From NCBI GenBank assembly GCA_020722645.1, contig DYKL01000025.1:1-18023 (forward strand): DNA of 18,023 bases, given 5' to 3'. A program made the translations under genes and the position numbers. Below, piece after piece: positions 1 to 7,570 of the stretch (the stretch's first letter is position 1; each line of letters begins with the position of its first letter). The notes under the pieces are model-generated. The model was not told the DNA's origin. It worked only from the letters and a program-made list of their open reading frames with translations, and did no database searches. The DNA is from Acetofilamentum sp. Lineage in GTDB: Bacteria > Bacteroidota > Bacteroidia > Bacteroidales > JAFGUD01.

Positions 1-66
1 TGCAAACTACATGTTGCAGGTGTTTTCACCTGCAACCACTTACGAAAAAACTTGCGGATTTAAGGT
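1..66 (+). repeat. Right part of dispersed inverted-repeat element (copy A, cut by window edge)
   Basis: This stretch matches 14285-14363 in the same orientation: 21 of 22 bases at 1-22 and 37 of 39 bases at 28-66. It contains a perfect 10-bp hairpin, GTTGCAGGTG (13-22) and CACCTGCAAC (27-36), around a TTTT loop. It ends in CGGATTTAAGGT (55-66), the right terminal repeat seen in the full copy. The left half lies outside the window. It sits 34 bases past the stop codon of the phosphatase gene and encodes nothing I can see. Confidence 0.8.
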
Positions 67-100
67 ATTATTTAAAAATCAATTTTTTTGTGTTAATAAT

Positions 101-2317
101 TTATAAAGTAAAACCGACAATTGTAATATCATCCATTTGAGAATAATTTTTACCTGACCAGCTTTTTAGTTCTTTTGCAAGAATTTCTTTTTGTTCTGCA
201 AAGGGTTTGAAATGATTTTTAAAAAGTATGTCTCTGAAAGGTTTAGCCATAAATTTTCTGCCGTACTGACCTCCAAACTGGTCTTGATAACCGTCTGAAT
301 AAAGATAGACATAAGTTTGAACAGTTATATCAATAGTGTGTTTAGCAAACAGGCGAACTTTTTCTCTTTGCAAACCGCCAATTGACATTAAATCACCGTG
401 TATTCTTGTCAATACTCCGTTTTGAATATAGACAAGAGGATTTTTAGCTCCAGCATATTCTAATGTTCGGTTTTTTTTGTCTATTATGCACAAAGCAACA
501 TCCATACCGTCGTTATTTTCGGTTTCTTCCTGTTGCAAAGTAATTCTGATTGATTTATGCAGTTCTTCCAGAATTTTTTCAGACTGGTAAATGTGTTGAA
601 TGTTAATAATTTGATTCAGATATGCATCACCCAGCATACTCATAAAAGCGCCTGGAACACCATGTCCTGTGCAATCAACAACAGCAACAACAATTTTTTG
701 ATGGTCAGAATCAGTTGCTTTGAATAAACTGGGTTTTTGTTCTTTAATTTCCGAAATCCAGTAAAAATCACCACTGACAGTTTCTTTTGGTTTATAGAAA
801 ATGAAATGATCTTTGAAATATTTATCAAAAACTTTGTCGGAAGCTAACATAGATTTTTGAATTCTGCTGGCATAAGCAATGCTTGATGTGATTTTTTTAT
901 TTTTATTCTGTATTTCGTCTTTTTGTTTGAGCAGATTTCTAGTTGCTTTCTCTAAAATTCTCGATTGACTTTCTATTTCTTTCTTTTGCAGGTTTATTTG
1001 GCGGTTTTGTTCTTTCAGCAATTTATTGACTTTTTTCTGTTTTTGCATGTAATAATAAAGCAAAATTGCAAAAGCTAATAATAAAGCCATTGCTACAATA
1101 GCACCGTATATTTGCTGCTGTTTGTTTTTAAGTTGTTGACTTTTAATAATATCGGCTTGTTCAAGCAATTCAATTTCCCTTTGTTTTTCTTCGTTCTGAA
1201 ATGTAAGAATAACTTCGGCATAGCCTAATTCTGCTCTTTGTTCAAAATATAGATTTTGTTCCTCAATAAAAAAATTGAGATATTCATTCGCTTTATTCAA
1301 TTTGCCTTGTTTTGCATATATTTGAGCCAAATAATCGTAAGAAAACAATTTTTGTTGAATGTTTTCATAATTTAAGGCTATTTCAAGTGCTTCTATAAAC
1401 AATTTTTCGGCTTTTGTATAATTATTCTGATAAAATTGTGATAACCCCAGCAGATTTTTTGTTTCACATTGTTTGTGAAGTGCATTGTTTTGGTTAAAAA
1501 GCTCGCCTGCTTTTGAAAGATAATCATCTGCTACATTGAAATTTTCGTCTTCAATAAACAATTTACCCAACTCTAAGTAGCAATCAGCAGCAAAAATATA
1601 GTTTTTGATGTCAGAAAATTTTGAAAAAGCTTTTGTCAAATAGAATTCAGAACTGTCTGTTTGGTATTCTTGAGCATATAAAATACCGATAGCTTTATAT
1701 AAATATGCCTGTAGTTCGAGATTGTTTTGTACGGAATCCAAAGTGTTAAACAAAATAACGAATGCAGTGTCTGTTTGAAAATTTTCGTATAATATTTTTG
1801 CTTTTTGAATATTGACAAGTGTATATGCTTTTTTATCCTTGAATTTAATGAAAATTTTACATGCGTCGTTATATTCGGATAAGGCAATTTCATGTACCTT
1901 TAGAACAGAATAAATGTTACCGAGATTATAGAAGGAATAACCAAGTTTGAGGCTGTCATTTTTTGAATTGTAATAATTCTTAATCTCGACAAAATATTTC
2001 ATTGCCTGATCTAATTTATTTTGTTCAAGATACAAATTAGCAAGTTTTTCTTTCCATAAAATCAAAACAGAAGAATCTTTTAGAACTGTATCGCATATAT
2101 TTATTGCGGTAGCAACATATTCTGTCGCCATAATCGGTTGGTTTAGATACAAATGTTGATATAATTCATCTAAAACTTCAAGAGCTTCGTTTGGTTTTTT
2201 GTTTATATCAATAGAAGCGAATTTTTCTTGTAAATGTTCCAGCTTAGCATCTTGGGCAAAGGATACACTAATCTGCAGAAAAAAAATAATTAGAAAAATA
2301 TAAAAAATTCTTTGCAT
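101..2317 (-). CDS. TPR-containing transmembrane SpoIIE-type PP2C serine phosphatase
   Basis: Predicted membrane-anchored protein phosphatase of 738 residues. A signal peptide ends at about residue 21 (SFAQ). Residues ~45-350 are helical TPR-like repeats (for example around 126-160, 284-317 and 324-357) that would lie in the periplasm. A membrane helix at ~404-423 is followed by a coiled coil at ~425-475. The C-terminal ~230 residues are a SpoIIE/RsbU-like PP2C domain. Visible motifs are SGDFYW (515-520), VDCTGHGVPGA (547-557), DGMDVA (603-608), YSDGYQD (673-679) and QMDDITIVG (727-735), so the metal-binding aspartates look intact and the enzyme is probably active. The family dephosphorylates serine or threonine on anti-sigma antagonists or other targets, but no such partner gene is in the window. 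It is the last gene of a minus-strand operon after a receiver and a cold-shock protein, with a 54-base gap before it. Domain assignment is firm; the target is unknown. Confidence 0.93.
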   Translation of the reverse strand: MQRIFYIFLIIFFLQISVSFAQDAKLEHLQEKFASIDINKKPNEALEVLDELYQHLYLNQPIMATEYVATAINICDTVLKDSSVLILWKEKLANLYLEQNKLDQAMKYFVEIKNYYNSKNDSLKLGYSFYNLGNIYSVLKVHEIALSEYNDACKIFIKFKDKKAYTLVNIQKAKILYENFQTDTAFVILFNTLDSVQNNLELQAYLYKAIGILYAQEYQTDSSEFYLTKAFSKFSDIKNYIFAADCYLELGKLFIEDENFNVADDYLSKAGELFNQNNALHKQCETKNLLGLSQFYQNNYTKAEKLFIEALEIALNYENIQQKLFSYDYLAQIYAKQGKLNKANEYLNFFIEEQNLYFEQRAELGYAEVILTFQNEEKQREIELLEQADIIKSQQLKNKQQQIYGAIVAMALLLAFAILLYYYMQKQKKVNKLLKEQNRQINLQKKEIESQSRILEKATRNLLKQKDEIQNKNKKITSSIAYASRIQKSMLASDKVFDKYFKDHFIFYKPKETVSGDFYWISEIKEQKPSLFKATDSDHQKIVVAVVDCTGHGVPGAFMSMLGDAYLNQIINIQHIYQSEKILEELHKSIRITLQQEETENNDGMDVALCIIDKKNRTLEYAGAKNPLVYIQNGVLTRIHGDLMSIGGLQREKVRLFAKHTIDITVQTYVYLYSDGYQDQFGGQYGRKFMAKPFRDILFKNHFKPFAEQKEILAKELKSWSGKNYSQMDDITIVGFTL

Positions 2318-2371
2318 TAAATTATTTTTAAATTTTAAAATGCAACAAAAGATGTTCCATTAATTAAAAAA

Positions 2372-2608
2372 TCAATTAGAAATTTGAATATTTATGGCTT
2401 GCGGACCTCTTGAACCGATTGTAATGTCAAAAATAACCCTTTGATTTGTTTTAAGAACTATAAAATTTCCGTTTTTAATTGGTAAATCGGTATAATTTAC
2501 AAAAACAAGATTTCCTTCGTCAGTTTTAATATAACCTATGCCTCTGATTGAATCGAACCATTGAACTGTTCCGCTTATAGAGTCTGAAGTAGAATGTATT
2601 TTTGCCAT
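2372..2608 (-). CDS. Small cold-shock-domain protein
   Basis: A 78-residue protein with one cold-shock domain (OB fold), expected to bind single-stranded RNA or DNA in the cytoplasm. GTVQWFD (13-19) matches the usual GTVKWFN start of the fold. RGIGYI (22-27) replaces the RNP1 motif KGFGFI, and VFVNY (35-39) replaces the RNP2 motif VFVHF. The C-terminal GPQAINI (68-74) is typical. An isoleucine replaces one RNP1 aromatic and an asparagine replaces the RNP2 histidine, so nucleic-acid binding may be altered. The receiver gene ends 3 bases upstream, which implies co-transcription and probably translational coupling. The domain call is good; a housekeeping cold-shock role is less likely than a role tied to the neighbouring signalling genes, but that is inference. 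Confidence 0.85.
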   Translation of the reverse strand: MAKIHSTSDSISGTVQWFDSIRGIGYIKTDEGNLVFVNYTDLPIKNGNFIVLKTNQRVIFDITIGSRGPQAINIQISN

Positions 2609-2611
2609 ACA

Positions 2612-3004
2612 TTATGAATTTTGTTTGCTGTTATTCTTATGTTTTGCAATAGCAAAATAAATTGTGCTTTTAAGATTATTTTTATACAATGGTTTTAAAA
2701 GAAAACCATAAGCATTTTGTTTTGCCGCCATTTCTATAATTTCAGTATTTGGGTCTGCCGAGATAAATATATAAGGCAAATCAAATTTTTCAGTTATTAT
2801 TTCACCCAGTTCAATACCGTTCATTTCATCATCTAAATGAATGTCTATCAATAATATATCAGGTGAAGTGTTTTGGCAAATATTTAGGGCTTCTTTCCCG
2901 TTTGTTGCAATTCCTATCAATTCCAAATCAGATTGCTGAATGTATAATTCAAATATTGTTCGCATCATCATATCATCTTCAACTATCAAAACTTTTGGTC
3001 TCAT
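2612..3004 (-). CDS. Stand-alone CheY-like response-regulator receiver
   Basis: A 130-residue protein made almost entirely of a receiver domain. The acidic cluster EDD (9-11), the phosphoacceptor Asp54 in LLIDIHL, the conserved Ser at 82 (FISAD) and the Lys-Pro at 104-105 (LLKPL) are all present, so phosphorylation by a histidine kinase is expected. Only a short basic tail follows residue ~120 and there is no DNA-binding or enzymatic output domain. It must therefore act through a partner. It is the first gene of a minus-strand operon with the cold-shock protein and the SpoIIE-type phosphatase. No histidine kinase is in the window. Confidence 0.93.
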   Translation of the reverse strand: MRPKVLIVEDDMMMRTIFELYIQQSDLELIGIATNGKEALNICQNTSPDILLIDIHLDDEMNGIELGEIITEKFDLPYIFISADPNTEIIEMAAKQNAYGFLLKPLYKNNLKSTIYFAIAKHKNNSKQNS

Positions 3005-3069
3005 AAATCAAATTTTTTATAAAAATATTTTTTCGGTTTTTAAAAAATCTATAAATAGCAAATGAACTA

Positions 3070-3077
3070 CAAAATTA
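3070..3077 (-). promoter_or_regulatory. Possible -7 element for the receiver/cold-shock/phosphatase operon
   Basis: Read on the minus strand this is TAATTTTG, a full match to the Bacteroidota -7 consensus TAnnTTTG. It lies 65 bases upstream of the receiver start. No well-placed TTG was found about 19 bases further upstream, and the region is so AT-rich that chance matches are common (others on this strand at 3108-3115 and 3155-3162). Weak call. Confidence 0.25.
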
Positions 3078-3143
3078 GAATAAAAAATTCAAAAAAAAAA
3101 TCTATATCAAATTTATTTATTCTTAAAAAAATAAAAACTTATG

Positions 3144-3172
3144 TTGAAAACTAAACAAATTTAGTATGTTTG
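3144..3172 (+). promoter_or_regulatory. Bacteroidota-type promoter for coaX operon
   Basis: TTG at 3144-3146, an 18-base spacer, then TATGTTTG at 3165-3172 fit the primary-sigma consensus of the phylum (TTG-N17-20-TAnnTTTG). Transcription would start near 3179, leaving a leader of about ten bases before the coaX ATG at 3190. Confidence 0.65.
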
Positions 3173-3189
3173 TACTTTAATATAAATAA

Positions 3190-3906
3190 ATGAATTTAGT
3201 AATAGACCAAGGTAACACTAATGTTAAGTTTACATTTTTTGAGGCTGATGAAATAATTCATAAGTTAATTTTTCAATTGAACGGAATAAATTATAACGAG
3301 GTTTTTGAAAAGGAAATTGAAAACGTAATATATTCGACAGTATCAGGGCAAGACGAGAAAATCAAGGAAAAGTATTCAAATATTTTGCTTTTTTTAACAA
3401 ACAGAACCCCATTACCCATCATAAATAAATACAAATCAAGCACTATTGGGCTTGATAGAATTGCAGCACTTGTTGGTGCTACTGAATTTTTTAATAATCA
3501 AAATGTTCTTGTAATAGATATTGGTTCTGCAATAACATACGATTTGATTAATAAAAACAAAGAATTTTACGGTGGAAATATTTCACCGGGTATGAAATTA
3601 AGATTTAAGGCACTTAACAGTTATACTAAAAATTTACCGTATTTGGAATATAAAGAAATAGATTTTATATTTGGACAAACTACCGAAGATGCAATTTTAG
3701 GAGGTGTCATTAATGGAATTTTATATGAAATAGAATCTTATATCAAGCGTTTATCTGGTTTATACAGAGATTTGAAAATTATTTTGACAGGAGGAGATTC
3801 AGAAATATTTGCAAAAAAAATTAATTATACGATATTTGCAAACTCAAATTTAGTTGAGATAGGTTTAAACAAAATATTAAAATACAACTTAGGACAAAAT
3901 TTTTGA
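3190..3906 (+). CDS. coaX: Type III pantothenate kinase
   Basis: Catalyses ATP-dependent phosphorylation of pantothenate, the first committed step of coenzyme A synthesis, in the cytoplasm. The 238 residues match the usual length of this ASKHA-fold family. DQGNTNVKF (6-14) is the phosphate-binding motif. GLDRIAALVGA (88-98) carries the substrate-site Asp90. VIDIGSAITYD (108-118) carries the second catalytic acidic motif, and GGNISPGM (128-135) and the C-terminal LTGGD complete the pattern. The ATG at 3190 follows a good promoter. The stop TGA overlaps the next gene's ATG by one base (TGATG), so translation is probably coupled. In Bacteroidota coaX commonly precedes an outer-membrane protein and lptC, as here. 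Confidence 0.95.
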   Translation: MNLVIDQGNTNVKFTFFEADEIIHKLIFQLNGINYNEVFEKEIENVIYSTVSGQDEKIKEKYSNILLFLTNRTPLPIINKYKSSTIGLDRIAALVGATEFFNNQNVLVIDIGSAITYDLINKNKEFYGGNISPGMKLRFKALNSYTKNLPYLEYKEIDFIFGQTTEDAILGGVINGILYEIESYIKRLSGLYRDLKIILTGGDSEIFAKKINYTIFANSNLVEIGLNKILKYNLGQNF

Positions 3907-5183
3907 TGAAAAAAAATATATACATATTATTTATTTTTACAATTTTATTAGGATTAAAAATTGATGCACAGAAACTTAGCAGTTCACCTTTTTCAAGATT
4001 CGGAGTTGGTGAATTATATTTTCAGGGGAACGGTCGTCAAATTGCAATGGGAAATACCGGAATTGCAGATTTTTCGCCCTTTCATATATCAAAAATTAAT
4101 CCTGCTTCTATTTCTTCTTTAAAACCAAACAGCGTTATTTTTGAAATTGGTATGTTTGAAAAAATATCAGTTTATAATAATGAAATATCAACACAAACAA
4201 ATAATGTTGCAAATTTCAGACATTTTTACGGTGGATTTAGAATACATCGCTGGTGGCACTATTCATTTGGAATAAATCCATACAGTGGAGTCGGATACAA
4301 AATCAGAAAAGAAGATTCTGTCTATGTTAATGACTATACTACTAAAATTACGCATAATTACGAAGGCAAAGGAGGTATTTCCCAGCTTTTCTGGACTAAT
4401 TCATTTACGTTTTTCAGACATTTAATGATAGGCGCTACTGTAAATTACAATTTTGGCTCTCTCGAACAAATTACAAATAGTGTAATAAACGAAACTGACT
4501 ATATTTCTCTTACAAATATTCAAACAAAAAATATTATTAAAAAATTTGATTATAAAGTAGGTTTTATTTTTGCTGATACAATAAAAAAAGATCAATATAC
4601 GAACAAATTGTTTTTTTCTATCGGTGGTTTTTATACTCCAAACCTGAATATTGGCAGTTATCAGACAAAATATGTTTCGAGTGAAATTAGTATGTATGGC
4701 AGAACTTTTAGCGACTCTGTGTTTTTTGACACTTTAAAAACTTCGCAAATAATTATTCCCCAGTCAATTGGTGGCGGTATTTCTCTGACTTTTTTCGACA
4801 AATTTACATTTATGACTGATTATATTTATCAGGATTGGTCTAAAAGCTCAAATTTTGGTAATACTAATTATGCAAAAAGTACTTTTATCGGATTAGGAGC
4901 TGAATTTGTTGCTTCTCCAATTTCGACCAGATATTATAAAACAATCAGATACAGAATCGGAGCTTATAATTACAATTCGTATATAATTTTAAACGATCAA
5001 CAGGTTAATACACAAGCCATTACTTTTGGTTTAGGTTTTCCTGTCAAAACTATACAGCTTAATTTAGGATTTGTTTACGGACAAACCGGAAATTTTGATG
5101 TTGGTCTGAAAGAAAATTTTTACGAATTTAATCTGAATGTTTCATTATACGACTTGTGGTTTATTAAAAGGAAATTTATGTAA
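3906..5183 (+). CDS. Putative outer-membrane beta-barrel protein
   Basis: A 425-residue exported protein. The signal peptide runs from MKKNIYILFIF to IDAQ (~residue 22). The mature protein begins with SSPFSRFGVGELYFQGNGRQ, resembling the SRFG/G-rich start of a Bacteroidota outer-membrane family, and includes an NPAS motif at ~66-69. The remainder alternates aromatic and polar residues as beta-barrels do and ends with a strand reading LNVSLYDLWFIKRKFM. I chose the ATG at 3906, overlapping the coaX stop, over the adjacent TTG at 3903. The family is known mainly from its position next to coaX and lptC; its function is not established. An envelope role is inferred from context. Confidence 0.75.
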   Translation: MKKNIYILFIFTILLGLKIDAQKLSSSPFSRFGVGELYFQGNGRQIAMGNTGIADFSPFHISKINPASISSLKPNSVIFEIGMFEKISVYNNEISTQTNNVANFRHFYGGFRIHRWWHYSFGINPYSGVGYKIRKEDSVYVNDYTTKITHNYEGKGGISQLFWTNSFTFFRHLMIGATVNYNFGSLEQITNSVINETDYISLTNIQTKNIIKKFDYKVGFIFADTIKKDQYTNKLFFSIGGFYTPNLNIGSYQTKYVSSEISMYGRTFSDSVFFDTLKTSQIIIPQSIGGGISLTFFDKFTFMTDYIYQDWSKSSNFGNTNYAKSTFIGLGAEFVASPISTRYYKTIRYRIGAYNYNSYIILNDQQVNTQAITFGLGFPVKTIQLNLGFVYGQTGNFDVGLKENFYEFNLNVSLYDLWFIKRKFM

Positions 5184-5317
5184 AAAAAAGTTCAGAGGAG
5201 TTTTAGATGATTATAGATTAAACAATTGTAAAATATACAACTGAAAACATCAGGAAATGAAATTGAAAATAGAATAAAAATTAAAAAATATTGTTAATCA
5301 AAAAAAAAATATTTATT
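5184..5317 (+). other. Gap within the coaX-lptC cluster
   Basis: These 134 bases between the outer-membrane protein and the TPR protein hold no convincing gene, promoter match or terminator. There is only an imperfect 8-bp inverted repeat (CAATTGTA near 5223, TACAACTG near 5236). The gap leaves open whether the downstream genes have their own start of transcription. Confidence 0.4.
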
Positions 5318-6961
5318 ATGAAAACTTTAGCCAAAACACTAGTATTTTTTGCACTAATGCTGTTTATTTCGGGAACCATTAATGCTCAGGCAGAAGCAAT
5401 TTTGAAAAATGCAATACCTGAATATTGGGGTGCTTTAGCTATTACAAACGGAAAAAAGTATGACAAAAAAGAAAAACAAACTTACAGAGATTTATATATT
5501 AAATTTGATAAAGCTTCTCAAGATATCAGACAGTATGAAATTGGTATTTTAACAGAAGAAACAGTTCAAATCTTTGACTATAAGGAACTTAAAAGATTGG
5601 GCAAAGACCAGAAAAAAATTGACAGCCTGAAATTTTTAATCAAAACCAGCATGACAACTATAAACGACTATATGAAATGGGACGAACGTCTTGCTGCTGA
5701 TTCTGCAAATGCACCTATTGTTTTTATGAGTTTCAAAGACAATTTTGCTGCTAAAAAATTTGAAGAAGCATATTTAAGCTGGAGTACTTTATTTAAAAAA
5801 TATCCTGTTATTTCGAGCTCAATTTATACCGGTGGAGCAAGTTTGTTGTCTTATAAAATTGAAAATTCTACAGATGAGGAAACAAAACAAAAATATATTG
5901 ACACTTTGTTTCTGATGTATGACCAGCAAATGAAGGTTTATCCTCAGTTAGAAGCTTATGTTCTATCAAGAAAAACAATTGATTTTCATAATTTCTATGT
6001 AAAAGACAAAGACTTAAACGATTCAATAACAAGAGAATATATACACGAAAACTATTTGATAGCATCAGATTGCATCGATAGAAGTAAAGAAAAAACAAAA
6101 TATTATGTTTTTCCGGTAGCAATGAAACTTTCTTTATACGAATATCAACTTAAAAAAATAACTGATGAACAATTTTTGGATAATTACATCAATTATTCCG
6201 ATTTACTAACTAAAATATTGGAAGCAGAAACAAAAGAAGAAGAAAAAACAAAAATTCAAAAAGGTGGTGTTGAAGCTGTTGATATGATTTTTACAGCAAG
6301 TGAATTATCAACCTGTGAACATCTAATACCCATTTTCCAAAAAAGATATGACGAAAAACCCGATGATGTAAATAATTTAAAGAAAATTATTTCAACTCTC
6401 GGAAAAAAATCATGTACCGATGATCCATTATATGTTAATGCAGCTGTTTCCCTTTTCAATATTGAACCATCAGCAAAATATGCATATACAATAGGTATGA
6501 TATACGCCAGACAGGAAAAACTTACCGATGCTGCCCAATACTTTGAAAAAGCAATTGAATTAGAAACCGTCGATTCTTTAAAAGCTATTGATTATTTGCA
6601 ATGTGCAAAAGTTTACAACAAACTCGGACAATTTTCAAAAGCAAGAGAATATTGCTACAAATCAATTGAGCTTAAACCTGTAAACGGTGAAGCATACATA
6701 GTTATTGCCACAATGTATGCAGCTTCAGCCGGTAGTGGTAGTTTTGAGCAACAAGCAATTTATTGGGCAGCTGTTGATAAACTTATTCAAGCTAAAAATA
6801 ATGACCCAGCAGTTACTGAAAGTGCAAATTCACTTATTAACTCATACTCAGCCGGTTATCCTACAAAAGAAGAAGGTTTTATGCAAGGCTATCCCGAAGG
6901 AACTCCTTATAATATTGGTGGCTGGATTGGAGAAACAACTACTGCAAGATACATAAGATAA
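5318..6961 (+). CDS. Secreted tetratricopeptide-repeat protein of the coaX-lptC cluster
   Basis: A 547-residue exported protein. The ATG at 5318 gives a clean signal peptide, MKTLAKTLVF to INAQ (~residue 24); a TTG nine codons upstream would add a lysine-rich extension and is less likely. Residues ~130-350 are helical. Clear TPRs lie at ~386-418 (YAYTIGMIYARQ, AAQYFEKAIEL) and ~422-455 (DYLQCAKVYNKLGQ, AREYCYKSIEL). The C-terminus has a distinctive segment, YPEGTPYNIGGWIGETTTAR (525-544), which I recognise as a recurrent tail of Bacteroidota TPR proteins encoded beside lptC. TPRs mediate protein contacts, so an envelope assembly role is plausible but unproven. The stop TAA overlaps a downstream ATG by one base. 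Confidence 0.85.
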   Translation: MKTLAKTLVFFALMLFISGTINAQAEAILKNAIPEYWGALAITNGKKYDKKEKQTYRDLYIKFDKASQDIRQYEIGILTEETVQIFDYKELKRLGKDQKKIDSLKFLIKTSMTTINDYMKWDERLAADSANAPIVFMSFKDNFAAKKFEEAYLSWSTLFKKYPVISSSIYTGGASLLSYKIENSTDEETKQKYIDTLFLMYDQQMKVYPQLEAYVLSRKTIDFHNFYVKDKDLNDSITREYIHENYLIASDCIDRSKEKTKYYVFPVAMKLSLYEYQLKKITDEQFLDNYINYSDLLTKILEAETKEEEKTKIQKGGVEAVDMIFTASELSTCEHLIPIFQKRYDEKPDDVNNLKKIISTLGKKSCTDDPLYVNAAVSLFNIEPSAKYAYTIGMIYARQEKLTDAAQYFEKAIELETVDSLKAIDYLQCAKVYNKLGQFSKAREYCYKSIELKPVNGEAYIVIATMYAASAGSGSFEQQAIYWAAVDKLIQAKNNDPAVTESANSLINSYSAGYPTKEEGFMQGYPEGTPYNIGGWIGETTTARYIR

Positions 6962-7560
6962 TGAATTTTTATAACTTAATGTCATATTTTGTTACAAATA
7001 TCAAAAAAGCCACTTCTTTGAAGTGGCTTATTTTGTCTATGTTTTTTATGTTTGGTTGTAAAACAGATTTAAGTAAAGTAAAACCACCGGAAGATATAAA
7101 AAACCTCCCCCAATTATCAATTATTGATTTTAGAGGATATTATAAAATTGATGCTGTTTTGAAGGCAGAGGCTTATGCTCCTGTGATGAACAAATATACC
7201 ATTCAAAAAAATTATGTCGAATTTCCTAAAGGTGTAAAAGTATTGTTTTATGACGAAAATTTTGATGTAAATACTTCACTAAATTGCAAATATGCCATAA
7301 ATTATGTTCAGCAGGAACTCTGGCGTTTTAGCGACAGTGTCGTAATTAAAAGTGTTGATGGAGGTTTGCTCAAAACTCAGGAACTTTATTTTGATCAGAA
7401 AAATCAAACTATTTATTCCGTCAAATATGTTGAAGTTACTGACCCGCAAGGTGCAATAATAAGAGGGAAGGGTGGGTTTGAATCTAATTATGACTTTACA
7501 GTTTACGAGTTTAAAAATGTGGACGGGTTTATATCTTTTTTTGAAGACGAAATTCAATAA
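6961..7560 (+). CDS. lptC: LptC-like LPS-export lipoprotein
   Basis: Probable LptC, the component that passes lipopolysaccharide from the LptBFG transporter towards the LptA bridge. The ATG at 6961 gives 199 residues with an unusually long 20-residue stretch before the hydrophobic core. A TTG at 7018 would instead give a compact lipoprotein signal, MKWLILSMFFMFGC, with the lipid-modified cysteine at codon position 33 of the long form. A perfect hairpin (7007-7029) spans that TTG, so the start is uncertain. The mature part is beta-rich. The segment LLKTQELYFDQKNQTIYS followed by IIRGKGGFES resembles the LptC pattern (loss of free acid to lipid-facing strands, then G-G-F/D). Length and position after coaX, barrel and TPR genes fit Bacteroidota LptC. 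Family call is good, start call moderate. Confidence 0.8.
   Translation: MNFYNLMSYFVTNIKKATSLKWLILSMFFMFGCKTDLSKVKPPEDIKNLPQLSIIDFRGYYKIDAVLKAEAYAPVMNKYTIQKNYVEFPKGVKVLFYDENFDVNTSLNCKYAINYVQQELWRFSDSVVIKSVDGGLLKTQELYFDQKNQTIYSVKYVEVTDPQGAIIRGKGGFESNYDFTVYEFKNVDGFISFFEDEIQ
7007..7029 (+). terminator. Terminator-like hairpin inside the 5' end of lptC
   Basis: AAGCCACTTC (7007-7016) and GAAGTGGCTT (7020-7029) form a perfect 10-bp stem with a TTT loop. It is preceded by an A-run (from 7003) and followed by ATTTTG, the architecture of an intrinsic terminator that could work in both directions. It lies 46 bases after the TPR gene stop but inside the ATG-started lptC frame. It may end the upstream transcript, attenuate lptC, or be a translation-control structure. 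Confidence 0.5.
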
Positions 7561-7570
7561 ATTTACATAA

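Noticed and set aside
1636..1893. Minus-strand open frame of 85 codons
   Set aside because: It overlaps the TPR region of the phosphatase gene on the same strand in another frame; its composition is that of a shadow frame.
5291..5317. TTG start for the secreted TPR protein
   Set aside because: It would add nine residues (lysine/isoleucine-rich) before a complete signal peptide that begins at the ATG at 5318.
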